In this document: positions 34,727 to 44,175 of the stretch, piece by piece
Layout of the letters: each line of letters opens with the position of its first letter
How positions within the stretch are numbered: the stretch's first letter is position 1
Assembly: GCA_947090525.1 (NCBI GenBank)
Contig: CAMUON010000001.1
Coordinates: forward strand, 372,001 to 436,000
Reading direction: 5' to 3'
DNA length: 64,000 bases
Source: an uncultured Atopobium sp.
GTDB lineage: Bacteria > Actinomycetota > Coriobacteriia > Coriobacteriales > Atopobiaceae
The notes under the pieces: generated by a model
What the model was told of the DNA's origin: nothing
What the model saw: the letters and a program-made list of their open reading frames with translations, nothing else
Databases searched by the model: none
Position numbers and translations under genes: made by a program

Positions 34727-36058
34727 ATGAAAAAGAAAATCAGCCTGCATTTGGCTATTATTTCTTGTTTAGCGCTCGTGCTTTGTTCGTGCGCGTTAAC
34801 GGCTGTGTTCTATCGCATCTTTTTTGAACAAATCAAGCATGATATTCGAGTGAACGCCCAGATCATATGCACCAACGAAGCGCTTGCGCGCACGCACGAT
34901 CTCTCATCGATCGCGCGCGTGTATGGCTCGCTTGATACAAATAATTTGCGTATGACATGGATAGGTGCGGATGGTCGCGTACTTTTTGATAATGATGTCG
35001 ATGAGCGCTTAATGCCGAATCATCTGAATCGCCCCGAAATTCAGGACGCGCTTCGCAAAGGCCAAGGTGAAAGCACGCGTCACTCTGCAACTTCGCATCT
35101 TGATACGTACTATTATGCAGTGTTGCTGGATAATGGCACTATCGTCCGACTTTCCATGCACGTAAAAACCGTTGCCGATATATTTTTTGTCACGCTGCCT
35201 ATAGTTGGTGCTATCGTCGTCGTGGTGTTTCTTATTTGCGTGGTCGTGGGAAGGTATCTTACAAAAGACCTGCTCAAACACCTAGATCTGCTTGCGAAAA
35301 ATTATGACTCGCCTTCAAACACGCCGGTATACAAAGAACTCGAGCCCTTTATTCGCACGATGCGTGAGCAGCACGAAAAAATTCTGCTTGCTGCAAAAAG
35401 CCGCCAAGATTTTACGGCAAATGTAACGCATGAGCTAAAAACGCCCATTACAGCTATCAGTGGCTATGCTGAATTGATAGAGAATAAAATGGTTGATGCG
35501 GACGAAGCTGTGCATGTGGCTGCGCAAATTAGGGAAAATTCTCACCGTCTGCTCTCGCTTGTCTGCGACATTATTCGCCTGTCGGAGCTCGATCATCCCG
35601 AGTTTCCGCGTACATTTGAAGAAGTTGACTTGCTTATGTTGGCGCGTAAAACTACGCAAGCATTGCAGCCGATCGCAAACCAGCGGGGCTTAAGCCTCAC
35701 CTGTAGCGGGGTTTCGGTGCGCGTGCAGGGGAATTATGCGCTTTTGCGCGAAATGCTCGAAAATTTGATCCAAAATGCCCTTACGTACAACAAAGAAGCT
35801 GGTAGCGTGCATGTGCGCGTGTTAATTGAGCATGCGCGGCCAACTATCGTGGTGCAAGATAGCGGCATTGGCATTCCAGACGCTGAGCAGTCGCGCATCT
35901 TTGAGCGTTTTTATCGTGTTGACAAGTCGCACGCGCGTCAAACGGGAGGCACCGGCTTGGGGCTTGCGATTGTAAAACATATCGCCGATATCCATTCGGC
36001 AACAATTACGGTAAAGAGCGAGCTTGGTGTGGGTACAGAAATGCGGTTTGTGTTTTAG
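34727..36058 (+). CDS. Sensor histidine kinase of the phosphate locus (PhoR-like)
   Basis: Membrane kinase of 443 residues. First helix about 7-30, an extracytoplasmic sensor of about 120 residues with MTWIGADGRVLFDND, second helix about 150-176 (VGAIVVVVFLICVVVG), then HisKA with the phospho-His in FTANVTHELKTPITAISGYA (about residue 236), N box MLENLIQNALTY, G1 VVQDSGIGIPD, F box RIFERFYRVD and G2 GGTGLGLAIVKHI. The short ATG 34727 start leads straight into the first helix. Partner of the regulator at 34013; PhoR-type function is inferred from the operon. Confidence 0.93.
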   Translation: MKKKISLHLAIISCLALVLCSCALTAVFYRIFFEQIKHDIRVNAQIICTNEALARTHDLSSIARVYGSLDTNNLRMTWIGADGRVLFDNDVDERLMPNHLNRPEIQDALRKGQGESTRHSATSHLDTYYYAVLLDNGTIVRLSMHVKTVADIFFVTLPIVGAIVVVVFLICVVVGRYLTKDLLKHLDLLAKNYDSPSNTPVYKELEPFIRTMREQHEKILLAAKSRQDFTANVTHELKTPITAISGYAELIENKMVDADEAVHVAAQIRENSHRLLSLVCDIIRLSELDHPEFPRTFEEVDLLMLARKTTQALQPIANQRGLSLTCSGVSVRVQGNYALLREMLENLIQNALTYNKEAGSVHVRVLIEHARPTIVVQDSGIGIPDAEQSRIFERFYRVDKSHARQTGGTGLGLAIVKHIADIHSATITVKSELGVGTEMRFVF

Positions 36059-36198
36059 CGTCTGGTTTGTACCGTCTGGTTTGTGCAGCTGCTCTGTGCT
36101 ATGACTCTTGCGGCGGCGTGGTTATACTATTCATGAGGTCTGTTGCGTTGGATAAAACACGCAGGCTCTTGCACAACTTGGATAGAAAGTGATTTTGT

Positions 36199-37020
36199 AT
36201 GACACATCGCGTCTGTATGTCTTCGGCGTTAGCGCCCGCGTCCGCGCCTGCATCCGCCCACGCTCCCGCGTCCGCCGCGCCAAAACCCACACCCGACCAG
36301 ATCAAAGCAGTTATCTTCGACATGGATGGCCTCATGTTCGACACCGAACGCCTGGTCTACAAGATCTATCTCGAAGCGGCTCAGAAGTTTGGATTTTCTT
36401 TCACACCAGAGATTTTTTACTATTTAGCAGGCCGTAGCTCAGAATCGATCATTCAGGTTCTGCAGAACATGTACGGCCCTACTCATAACGCCCGTAGCTG
36501 GAGAGAGTGGGTAATCGCGCGGCGTGTCGAAAAACTTACCCAGATCGACTACCGCGTGGACATAAAACCAGGCTTGAGAGATCTCATCTCTGCACTACAG
36601 CGACATCAGATCCCGTATTGTATAGCAAGCTCTTCTCGGCGTGAGGCTATCGAGCGCTATCTGAAGGCTACAGATCTAGCAGATGATTTTACGCGTATTA
36701 TCTCGGTAGATGATGTTTCGCATGCAAAGCCCAACCCCGAGATTTTTCTCAAGGCGGCGGAGTGCTTACACGCAGAGCCTTCGTCTGTGCTCGTGCTCGA
36801 AGACAGTATGAATGGTCTTCGCGCAGCTCAGGCAGGTGGCTTGATCGCGGGTTTTGTCTACGATGATTTGAGCGATTTGCCGTCTTGCGAGCAAGGTTTT
36901 CCTGCAGATACAAGCTGTCTTTCGCTTGGCTATCCCAGCTTATGGGATTATTCCCGCGCGCTTGCCGACATCTCTTTTACGTCGCTCGCAGAGGTTGCGC
37001 GCTATCTTTGCGCTCGTTAA
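36199..37020 (+). CDS. HAD-superfamily phosphatase (beta-phosphoglucomutase-like)
   Basis: Subfamily I HAD hydrolase. After an Ala/Pro-rich 35-residue lead (ASAPASAHAPASAAP), motif I is VIFDMDGLMFDTERLV (about 38-53); motif II CIASSSRREAIERYL (about 142-156); the lysine/acidic part SHAKPNPEIFLKAAECL and VLEDSMNGLRAAQAGG (about 175-215) complete the site. DGLMFDTE and the helical cap point to the beta-phosphoglucomutase/phosphatase group; substrate unknown. A direct repeat CGTCTGGTTTGT occurs twice at 36060-36084, and TATACT at 36123 may be a -10 box. Confidence 0.87.
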   Translation: MTHRVCMSSALAPASAPASAHAPASAAPKPTPDQIKAVIFDMDGLMFDTERLVYKIYLEAAQKFGFSFTPEIFYYLAGRSSESIIQVLQNMYGPTHNARSWREWVIARRVEKLTQIDYRVDIKPGLRDLISALQRHQIPYCIASSSRREAIERYLKATDLADDFTRIISVDDVSHAKPNPEIFLKAAECLHAEPSSVLVLEDSMNGLRAAQAGGLIAGFVYDDLSDLPSCEQGFPADTSCLSLGYPSLWDYSRALADISFTSLAEVARYLCAR

Positions 37021-37291
37021 GTGCTTGTTTGGCTTCATTGCGCGCTTGCTTGTGCTTGCTCGCGCTTGCGTGTTGCCATTGCGCGCTTGGTTCTTTATGG
37101 CTCATACTCCGTGATAATGCAGTGGTTTTTGCGCCAGCTACGCCTGTGCTCACGCTTTTATTGCTAGAGTAAAGAGGCCTTTGCTTGGATGAGTGCTCGC
37201 GCGTATGTTTGTGCCCACGCATATCAAGCGGGCAGTTAGAGTTGTTTTGATGTGCAGGCTCTCGCGCCCGCGCTTACGCTTGCGAGGAAGT

Positions 37292-38326
37292 ATGACCTTA
37301 GCTACCGTATCAGATGCCACGCGTAAAAGGACAGCGCCCGTGTGCGCCTCGGCAGCGCTTTCGTCTTCAGCACATCAAACATACGCTTCCTACGAATCGT
37401 GCGAACTGTGCCCGCGCCGCTGCCACGCCAAAAGAAACACAGGTCGCGCCGGCTTTTGCGGCGCATCCAACAAACTCTACATCGCCCGCGCTGCCCTTCA
37501 TTTTTGGGAAGAGCCGCCGATTTCTGGCACGGCCGGGTCAGGCGCAATTTTTTTCACGGGATGCCCGTTGCGCTGCGCGTTTTGCCAAAATTTTCGCATT
37601 TCTCAAGAGGGATTTGGCAAACAAATCACCGTTTCGCGCCTTGCGGAAATCATGCTTGAGCTGCAGGAACAAGGTGCACTCAATATCAATCTTGTCACGC
37701 CTTTGCACTATACACCGCAAGTGATTCAGGCGGTTGAAATGGCAAAAGCAGCAGGCTTGCAGCTGCCAATCGTGTGCAACACAAGCGGGTATGAGCGCCC
37801 GGAGACAATCGCGCGCGTTTCTGAGATTGTTGATATTTGGCTTCCCGATTTTAAATTTGCGTCCTCAAAACTTGCTAAAATGCTCACAGGTGCTGCCGAT
37901 TATCCACACTTTGCGCTTGAAGCGCTCGCTCAGATGCTTGAGAGCTTGCGCGCTCGTGGGGGTCGCAAGGTTGAGGAGGACACGGGCCGTATGCTGCAAG
38001 GCATCATTGTCCGTCATCTCGTTATGCCTGGTCACACCGACGATTCATGCAAAGTCCTCGATAGGCTCTGGAAACTGTGTCACAATGAGATCGATATTTC
38101 GGTTATGAATCAGTATACGCCGAACCGAGTATGCAAAAAAGCGGGTGGAAATTTGAGCCATGGGCTTTCGAACGAGGAGTACGAAATCGTTCTTGACCAT
38201 GCTGACGACCTGGGATTTGATCGCATGTGGTGGCAGCAAGGCGGCACCGTTTCGGAGAGTTTTATTCCTGAGTTTGATGCAACAGGTGTTGAGGGGCCGG
38301 AGCTACATTTTAGTTTGCACAGCTAG
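37292..38326 (+). CDS. Radical SAM protein, PflA-like (COG1313 type)
   Basis: Iron-sulfur protein of 344 residues. The radical SAM cluster is FFTGCPLRCAFCQNF (CxxxCxxC, about residues 89-103), preceded by a Cys motif CELCPRRCHAKR and GRAGFCGA that is typical of this pyruvate-formate-lyase-activase-related group. NINLVTPLHYTPQV, IVCNTSGYE and VDIWLPDFKF follow. ATG 37292 has GAGGAAG upstream; an earlier start would add 33 Arg-rich residues from low-complexity DNA. The substrate of this group is not established. The leader 37021-37291 is a GCGCTTGC-rich low-complexity stretch without a gene. Confidence 0.88.
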   Translation: MTLATVSDATRKRTAPVCASAALSSSAHQTYASYESCELCPRRCHAKRNTGRAGFCGASNKLYIARAALHFWEEPPISGTAGSGAIFFTGCPLRCAFCQNFRISQEGFGKQITVSRLAEIMLELQEQGALNINLVTPLHYTPQVIQAVEMAKAAGLQLPIVCNTSGYERPETIARVSEIVDIWLPDFKFASSKLAKMLTGAADYPHFALEALAQMLESLRARGGRKVEEDTGRMLQGIIVRHLVMPGHTDDSCKVLDRLWKLCHNEIDISVMNQYTPNRVCKKAGGNLSHGLSNEEYEIVLDHADDLGFDRMWWQQGGTVSESFIPEFDATGVEGPELHFSLHS

Positions 38327-38438
38327 GCTGAGCTCCTAGGCCCGCGGGATCAAAGGCCGCTCTCACAAGTGCTGTGCTTAGACAGTATGCACGAATAGGA
38401 ATAGATAAGACGAGTACAAACACTAGGAAGTGAACGCA

Positions 38439-38732
38439 ATGGATACAGTAAACGACCAGCAAAACAGCAGTTTAAGCGACGCTGAAAAGCAGGAACTTCT
38501 CGCCCTTCGCGCAGAAAAAGCTGCAGCCGAAGCCCACGCGCGCAAGCTTAAAGAAAAAAAGGAGCTCTTAGAACTCAGAAAAGAAGCGCGTATCAAGGAA
38601 CTGAAAGAAAAAAACGCCCAGGTCATGATGCCAGATGATGATCTGCACATGCCACTTGGTCAAAAGATCGTGCTTTTGGTGCTTGCTGTGTTTGTCGTTG
38701 CGGTTGTTTTGATTATGCGATTGAGTGCATAA
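38439..38732 (+). CDS. Small coiled-coil protein with C-terminal membrane anchor
   Basis: 97 residues: a highly charged Lys/Glu/Ala-rich helix (about 12-65, KQELLALRAEKAAAEAHARK style heptads) and a C-terminal hydrophobic segment (about 74-93, IVLLVLAVFVVAVVLIM). AGGAAG lies upstream of ATG 38439; GTG at 38430 is an alternative. Family not recognised. Topology suggests a tail-anchored cytoplasmic coiled coil. Confidence 0.75.
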   Translation: MDTVNDQQNSSLSDAEKQELLALRAEKAAAEAHARKLKEKKELLELRKEARIKELKEKNAQVMMPDDDLHMPLGQKIVLLVLAVFVVAVVLIMRLSA

Positions 38733-38932
38733 GCGATCGGCCCGCATCTGCAGCTCGTGTCCTGCCTACAGTCCGTAGCGACTGCACGCGTGCCCGCACC
38801 CGCCTCAGCAGCTCATCCCAGCAGCCCAGCTCGCATTCGCAGCAAATCAATAATCTCAGCCTTGCGCCCTCGCTAACGTGCTACAGTGGAATAAGTATAT
38901 AAATTTTTCTCCACCCATCAAAAGAGGTCATC

Positions 38933-40438
38933 ATGGCTCTGACAGACTCTACGCACCCAGGCGACGTCTCACTCAATACCGATCTTTATGAGCTCACCAT
39001 GGCTCAAGGTTTTTGGGATTCAGGACTTGCTGAGGCCCAAGGTTGCTTTACCGTGTTTTTTCGCTCTTATCCATTTTCAGGCGGATATGCAATAGCATGC
39101 GGCATGGGGCAGATTGCAGATCTTGTTGAAAACTTTGCGTTCAGTCAAGAACACATTGATTACCTCGCGCAACTCAAAGCTCCTGGTGGGGGAGCAATGT
39201 TCAAACAAGGCTTTTTGGACTATCTTAAGCACTTCAAAATGAATGTCGACATTTGGGCTCTTCCCGAAGGCGAGCTCGTCTTTTCGCGTGAGCCCATGGT
39301 AAGAGTCGAAGGTCCTTTGATTGATTGCCAACTTCTTGAAACAGCGCTGCTCAACACAGTTAATTTCCAAACGCTTCTTGCGACTAAAACTGCCCGCGTT
39401 GTTTCCGCAGCTCAAGGCCATCCCATTTTTGAATTCGGACTGCGCCGCGCGCAAGGACCCGATGGGGGACTTACTGCTGCGCGCGCAAGTTTTGTGGGCG
39501 GCGCCGCTGCAACTTCAAACCTTTTAGCAGGCAAAATATACGATATTCCCGTTTTTGGCACCCACGCGCATTCCTGGGTTATGTCGTTTGACACGCAGCT
39601 TGAAGCCTTCCGCGCGTTTGCGCATTCCATGCCCAACAACTGCGTGTTGTTGCTCGACACTTACGATGTCACGCTCGGCGTTCAAGATGCGATTACCGTG
39701 GCCAAGGAGATGGAGGCACGAGGACAGCATCTCGCAGGTATACGCTTAGATTCGGGCGATTTGGCGAAGCTTTCCAAGATGGTGCGCAAAGCCTTCGACG
39801 ATGAAGGACTTTCGTACGTAAAAATTTCTGCCTCAAATGACCTCGACGAATACACGATTCAGTCTTTGTATGCGCAAGGCGCGCCCATCGATTCCTTTGG
39901 TGTGGGTACTAAGCTTTCTACCTGCGATCCTCAGCCGGCGCTGGGCGGGGTATACAAGCTTTCCGCCATGCGCAAAAACAAAGACATGCCGTGGGAACCC
40001 ACGATTAAAGTTTCCGAGATGGCGTATAAGAGAACGATTCCTGGTATTCAGCAGATTCTTCGTTTTTACAATGCAAGTGGATCACCTGTAGGCGATATGA
40101 TTTACGACGTAAACGAGGGTATTTCTTCGCGCACGACCATGCAAGATGTCCTCGACAATCTGGTGAGCTACGATCTTTCGCAAGCCACAGGCAAAGAGAT
40201 GCTTGAGCAAATCGTGCGTGATGGTCACTGCATCAAAGAGCCCGATTCGCTCGAAGTCTGCCGCACACGCGCAAAAGACGCGCTGGCAAAGCTCGATCCA
40301 GCGATCACACGCTTCCTCAATCCAGAGTTCTATCCTGTGGGTCTTGAGCTTCGACTTTCCGAGCTTCGCAGCCGCTTGACCACGCAAGAGCTCGAGCGTA
40401 ATACGCATATCTGCAGTCACTCACCTGCACGACGATGA
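38933..40438 (+). CDS. pncB: Nicotinate phosphoribosyltransferase
   Basis: First step of NAD salvage from nicotinate: forms nicotinate mononucleotide from PRPP. Blocks: NTDLYELTMAQGFWDSG (about 15-31), EFGLRRAQGPDGGLTAARAS in parts (EFGLRRAQG, about 166-175), FVGGAAATSNLLAGK, GTHAHSWVMSF (about 205-215), LLDTYDV, GIRLDSGDLAKLSK, and KISASNDLDEY; the FGVGTKLSTC phosphate loop is near 325. Length 501 is typical of the long form. AAAAGAGG precedes ATG 38933. The upstream gap holds no clear regulator site. Confidence 0.96.
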   Translation: MALTDSTHPGDVSLNTDLYELTMAQGFWDSGLAEAQGCFTVFFRSYPFSGGYAIACGMGQIADLVENFAFSQEHIDYLAQLKAPGGGAMFKQGFLDYLKHFKMNVDIWALPEGELVFSREPMVRVEGPLIDCQLLETALLNTVNFQTLLATKTARVVSAAQGHPIFEFGLRRAQGPDGGLTAARASFVGGAAATSNLLAGKIYDIPVFGTHAHSWVMSFDTQLEAFRAFAHSMPNNCVLLLDTYDVTLGVQDAITVAKEMEARGQHLAGIRLDSGDLAKLSKMVRKAFDDEGLSYVKISASNDLDEYTIQSLYAQGAPIDSFGVGTKLSTCDPQPALGGVYKLSAMRKNKDMPWEPTIKVSEMAYKRTIPGIQQILRFYNASGSPVGDMIYDVNEGISSRTTMQDVLDNLVSYDLSQATGKEMLEQIVRDGHCIKEPDSLEVCRTRAKDALAKLDPAITRFLNPEFYPVGLELRLSELRSRLTTQELERNTHICSHSPARR

Positions 40439-40440
40439 CG

Positions 40441-40577
40441 GCAGCTGTTGATCGGTAATGTCGGCAGCTGTTGATCAGTAGCCGGTGACGCCCGTAACGT
40501 CAGTAGCCGGTGACACCCGTAACGTCAGTAGCTGTTGACACCCGTAACATCCGTAGCTGTTGACAACGTCGACATTG
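40441..40577 (+). repeat. 25-bp degenerate tandem repeat upstream of argS
   Basis: Units at 40478, 40503, 40528 and 40553 of the form GTAGCYGKTGACRCCCGTAAC plus four bases; two partial units (GCAGCTGTTGAT) stand before them. The last two units carry TTGACA. There are no spacers, so it is not a CRISPR array. The remaining bases to argS contain a TACAAT box and short repeats of CGTATAC and ACTCAAG. Confidence 0.8.
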
Positions 40578-40603
40578 GCGACATAGGTATGCGCATTTTT
40601 TAG

Positions 40604-40609
40604 TACAAT
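40604..40609 (+). promoter_or_regulatory. Possible argS -10 box
   Basis: TACAAT preceded by a T run and TAG. No good -35 is at 17 bases; TTGACA of the last tandem unit is about 40 bases upstream, too far to pair. Confidence 0.3.
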
Positions 40610-40778
40610 TATGTCTAGATGAACGTATACGCACCTGAGCTCACACTCAAGTAAACGTATACTCAAGTGCACTCAAGAATGAGCGTCAAAGCATTAGAAC
40701 CAGAATCAAAGAAGCAAAACTAAGCACACAACGCACCAGCATCTTCGCAGTTGTCTGCGTTAGCAAAAAGGAGAGCAC

Positions 40779-42626
40779 ATGCAAGAAACACTCGAACAAC
40801 TCGTACTCGCTGCCATCAAAGAAGCGCAAGCAGCTCAGGAGCTTGCAGATTTTGAGGTCACCGACCTCGGTCTTGAGCGTCCTCAGGACACGACAAATGG
40901 CGATTGGTCCTCGACAATAGCCCTTCGATCCGCCCGCGCGTGCCGGATGGCCCCTGCAAAAATTGCTCAGATCATTGTTTCTCACTTGCCGCAAACTTCT
41001 GCTGTATCCAAAGTCGAAATTGCTGGTCCTGGCTTCATCAATTTCTATTTGAGCACGGGTGCTTCGAATGAAGTGATCCAATCTGTGCGTAAAGCTGGTG
41101 CCGCTTGGGGTTCTTCCGATTTTGGCAAAGGCAAAAAGATCAATTACGAATTTATTTCCGCAAATCCTACCGGCCCTTTGCATGTAGGACATGGTCGTTG
41201 GGCAGCGCTTGGCGATTCTACCTGCAATGTTATGGAATTTTGTGGATATAAGGTCTTTCGTGAGTACTACATCAACGATCACGGTTCGCAGATGGACGTA
41301 TTTGGTGGTTCTGTTGCGACGCGCTATATGCAGCTTGCTGACGTTGCAGTCGCGCGCGGAATTTCTGCCGAAGAAGCAGCTCAAGTTCTTCTCGACGATC
41401 GTGAAGCTTATATCGAAGATGAAGAGGACGCTCACCCCGAAGCGCACCCGTATATGGACAAGTTTAACGAAATCCTCGGCGGCAATTCCTATGGTGGCGA
41501 CTACATTATCGATATCGCACGCGAGTTTTATGAGGCTGATGGAGACAAGTGGGTGAGTGTTTCTGCAGAAGAGCGTGCAGCTGCATTTCGTGAGCGTGCC
41601 TACCAGGCGATGCTTGCTCGTATTAAGAACACGTGTCATAGCGTACGTTGCGACTTCGACTTGTGGTTTTCTGAGCGTTCGCTCTATGAAAAGGATGAAT
41701 CGGGCACGTCTAAGGTCGATCGTGCGTTTGCGCGCCTGGAAAAGATGGGGTATCTCTACAAAACAGACGATGGAGCGCTGTGGTTTAAGTCGACTGAGTT
41801 CGGCGATGACAAAGACCGCGTGCTCATCAAATCCAATGGTGAATACACCTATTTCGCTTCCGATGTAGCGTATCACTGGGATAAATTCGACCGTGGTTGC
41901 GAAGTGTCCATCGACCTTTGGGGTGCTGATCACCACGGATACATTGCCCGTGTAACGAATGTCTGCGACGCGCTGGGCTACAAAGGACGTTTCATTGTAG
42001 ACCTCGGTCAGTTTGTCAACCTGCTCAGAAAAGGTGAGCCTGTGAGGATGTCCAAGCGTCGCGGTACCATGGTATCGTTTGACGAGCTCATCGATGAAGT
42101 AGGGGTTGATGCCACGCGCTACACGCTTTTGAGCAAATCGTCTAATCAAACGATCGATTTTGATATCGAAGCGGTTAAGGAAAAATCGAACGCGAACCCC
42201 GTATTCTACGTGCAGTATGCGCACGCGCGTATCTGCTCGATCCTGCGGAATGCATGTCATGTAAGCGAGGCTGAAGCGAAAGAGCTCGGTATGGATTGCG
42301 TTGCTGCGCGCGCGATTGGAGATGCGGTAGATCTGTCGCTTCTCACGCATCCTCAGGAGCTTGCACTCACGCGTAAGTTGTCGGAGTTCCCGGAGCTTTG
42401 CGAGAGCTGCGCGCGTGACCGTGCGCCGTTCCGTCTGACGCACTTTGCTGAGGAGCTCGCGGGTGCATTCCACGGCTTTTATGCTAACTGCCAGGTGCTT
42501 TCAAGCGCTGGTCGCGAAATCGATCCTGAACTTTCGCGCGCGCGTCTGGCGGCTTGTGATGCAGTGCGTATTAATCTGGAAGTCGTTTTGAAGCTTATCG
42601 GCGTGAGTGCGCCTGAGGTGATGTAG
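40779..42626 (+). CDS. argS: Arginyl-tRNA synthetase
   Basis: Class I synthetase charging tRNA-Arg. N-terminal additional domain (about 1-110), then FISANPTGPLHVGHGRWAAL with the HIGH-equivalent HVGHGR (about 133-138), YYINDHGSQMDVFG, LWGADHHGYI, the KMSKS-equivalent RMSKRRGTMVSFDEL (about 422-436) and the C-terminal anticodon domain (VQYAHARICSILRN). Length 615 fits. AAAAAGGAGAGC precedes ATG 40779. An almost fully open antisense frame over the gene is a codon-use shadow. Confidence 0.97.
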   Translation: MQETLEQLVLAAIKEAQAAQELADFEVTDLGLERPQDTTNGDWSSTIALRSARACRMAPAKIAQIIVSHLPQTSAVSKVEIAGPGFINFYLSTGASNEVIQSVRKAGAAWGSSDFGKGKKINYEFISANPTGPLHVGHGRWAALGDSTCNVMEFCGYKVFREYYINDHGSQMDVFGGSVATRYMQLADVAVARGISAEEAAQVLLDDREAYIEDEEDAHPEAHPYMDKFNEILGGNSYGGDYIIDIAREFYEADGDKWVSVSAEERAAAFRERAYQAMLARIKNTCHSVRCDFDLWFSERSLYEKDESGTSKVDRAFARLEKMGYLYKTDDGALWFKSTEFGDDKDRVLIKSNGEYTYFASDVAYHWDKFDRGCEVSIDLWGADHHGYIARVTNVCDALGYKGRFIVDLGQFVNLLRKGEPVRMSKRRGTMVSFDELIDEVGVDATRYTLLSKSSNQTIDFDIEAVKEKSNANPVFYVQYAHARICSILRNACHVSEAEAKELGMDCVAARAIGDAVDLSLLTHPQELALTRKLSEFPELCESCARDRAPFRLTHFAEELAGAFHGFYANCQVLSSAGREIDPELSRARLAACDAVRINLEVVLKLIGVSAPEVM

Positions 42627-42731
42627 GCGTTTTTGCTTTTGAGGGCGCGTGTATGAACTTTTGGTTCTCGTGCGTGTCTGATCGCGCGTTTTTGATCGCG
42701 CGTGAGCAGCGGTTTTTATTGTTTTGAACGT

Positions 42732-42760
42732 AAGGGCGTGCGTGTGTGCGCCCTTTTTTG
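42732..42760 (+). terminator. argS terminator
   Basis: AAGGGCG (42732-42738), ten-base loop, CGCCCTT (42749-42755), with six T in a row at 42754-42759. Confidence 0.85.
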
Positions 42761-43190
42761 TAAACGAAATCTTTTTTGTAAGCGAGTCATCGTTCTTGAG
42801 GGCAATTCTTTTTTCGCCTTGCGTCTACGCGTGATTTCGGTGCATTTTTGATGTTTGCGCCTTTCGAAGCGCAACTTATTCACTAAAAGCTGGACAAGTT
42901 AGGCTTTATCACAAGTGCAAGTTTTTTTCGCGAAAAACAAAAAACGATAGAAAAAAGAAGCTTATAAAACCCACTAAAAGCAGCGCAAACGCGCAAAATC
43001 GCGCAATAAAAATTACGAAAACTTTGTTTATCGCTCATAAAACCAATATAAAGGCTGAAATTTATTTAGTTTTTTTTGAGTATATTGTCGCGTCTGTGTA
43101 CTACAATTTTTGTAAGTATTTTTTGTAAGCACGTTCCTTAAAACATCTGCGCAGCTCTCGCGCCTTTCTTCGTAGAATAGGGTGTGTTTC
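42761..43190 (+). other. AT-rich leader of the MarR-like gene
   Basis: About 430 bases rich in A and T runs with repeated TATAAAAC, GCGCAAA and CGCTCATAAAACC motifs. A resembling stretch (TATAAAACACCC...CGCTCAAAAATATAATATAAAAC, in parts) precedes livJ at about 57390-57445. It likely contains the promoter and operator of the regulator gene, but I cannot fix a -35/-10 pair. No gene is supported. Confidence 0.4.
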
Positions 43191-43868
43191 ATGGATTTAC
43201 GCGAATTTATTACGATACGAAAAAGCTTCAACCTTGCGCATCACAAGTCGGATCTTTCTGTGCGCTTGCCGTTTTCCGACGTGGCAATTCTTGCGCTTTT
43301 GCATGCAAATCCAGATGGTATCTGTACCTCTGAGCTTTCGGATTATCAACATTCGCTCCGTCCTACCACGACACACCGCACAAAGCGTCTGGAAAACATG
43401 GGCCTTATCACACGAGGCTCTCGTCCGGGGGATAAGCGCTGCATTTTGTGTTCAAAGACGGCGCTGGGTGAGCGCGTGTATCAGGAAACGCTGCACTTTA
43501 GCTGCAAATATTTCGCAATGGGGAAGCCGCTTGCGCATATTGTTCCTGCGCGTCTGCATTTTTACGTCGTCGCGATGGCGTCGTTTGAGCTGAGCTCTGC
43601 TGATCTCGTACTCCTTTCGCTGTATATGCGCGAGCAAGAGCAAATGACTATCACCGATATTGTGAGCATGGTAGGGCTTTTGCAGCCTACGGTGTCGATG
43701 TGCGTCGTTAACCTCGAGAAAGAGGGCCTTGTCCTGCGCGATCATACGCCGTACGCAACCGATTTTCGTTTGACCGAAGAGGGACGCGCACGCGTCGATA
43801 CGCTTAAAAATAATATTGAAGCCATGGTCGTGCGGAGAAAAGATCATCCTAAGAGGTCGCGCATCTAA
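43191..43868 (+). CDS. MarR-like regulator with two winged-helix domains
   Basis: 225 residues. First winged helix about 25-100: VAILALLHANPDGICTSELSD, LRPTTTHRTKRLENMGLITR, GDKRCILCSKTALGERVY. Second about 130-215: ADLVLLSLYMREQEQMTITD, LLQPTVSMCVVNLEKEGLVL, YATDFRLTEEGRARVD. Both have the MarR wing pattern, suggesting an internal duplication in which one chain supplies two DNA-reading units. ATG 43191 lacks a strong site; GTG 43182 is the alternative. Its target is unknown; the AT-rich upstream region may be self-regulated. Confidence 0.82.
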   Translation: MDLREFITIRKSFNLAHHKSDLSVRLPFSDVAILALLHANPDGICTSELSDYQHSLRPTTTHRTKRLENMGLITRGSRPGDKRCILCSKTALGERVYQETLHFSCKYFAMGKPLAHIVPARLHFYVVAMASFELSSADLVLLSLYMREQEQMTITDIVSMVGLLQPTVSMCVVNLEKEGLVLRDHTPYATDFRLTEEGRARVDTLKNNIEAMVVRRKDHPKRSRI

Positions 43869-43948
43869 GCTGGGGCGGTTGCATATGCTTTTGCGCGCGT
43901 TTCCTTTCCAGTAGATATGCATGTTTCATTCATCTGATGTTAGTGGTT

Positions 43949-43980
43949 GCGGGTATGGATGGTGCCCGCGCCATTTTTTA
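43949..43980 (+). terminator. Terminator after the MarR-like gene
   Basis: GCGGG (43949-43953; six pairs with a T-G) and CCCGC (43965-43969) enclose an 11-base loop; CC then ATTTTTTA follow. The remaining bases up to rho show AT-rich sequence without a gene. Confidence 0.6.
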
Positions 43981-44175
43981 TGCAAAATGCTTGTGTAGTG
44001 CGTTCTCTTATGCTATTCTCTAATTATTCGGGTGCTTCGCCCACAATCATCAATTTTTTGGTATGTTGAGCTGCTTCTTCCTACGTTTTTTGTGTTTCTC
44101 ATACCTATTAAAATTCTGTAGAGAACAATCCATGCGCTCATCGTTATTACTGTGTTAGAAAGGCATGCATAAACT

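Noticed and set aside
40441..40577. CRISPR array
   Set aside because: Units abut with no spacers, are degenerate, and no cas genes are near.
40686..42473. 595-codon open frame antisense to argS
   Set aside because: argS is certain on the other strand; the antisense frame has no ribosome site and its residues reflect complementary codons.
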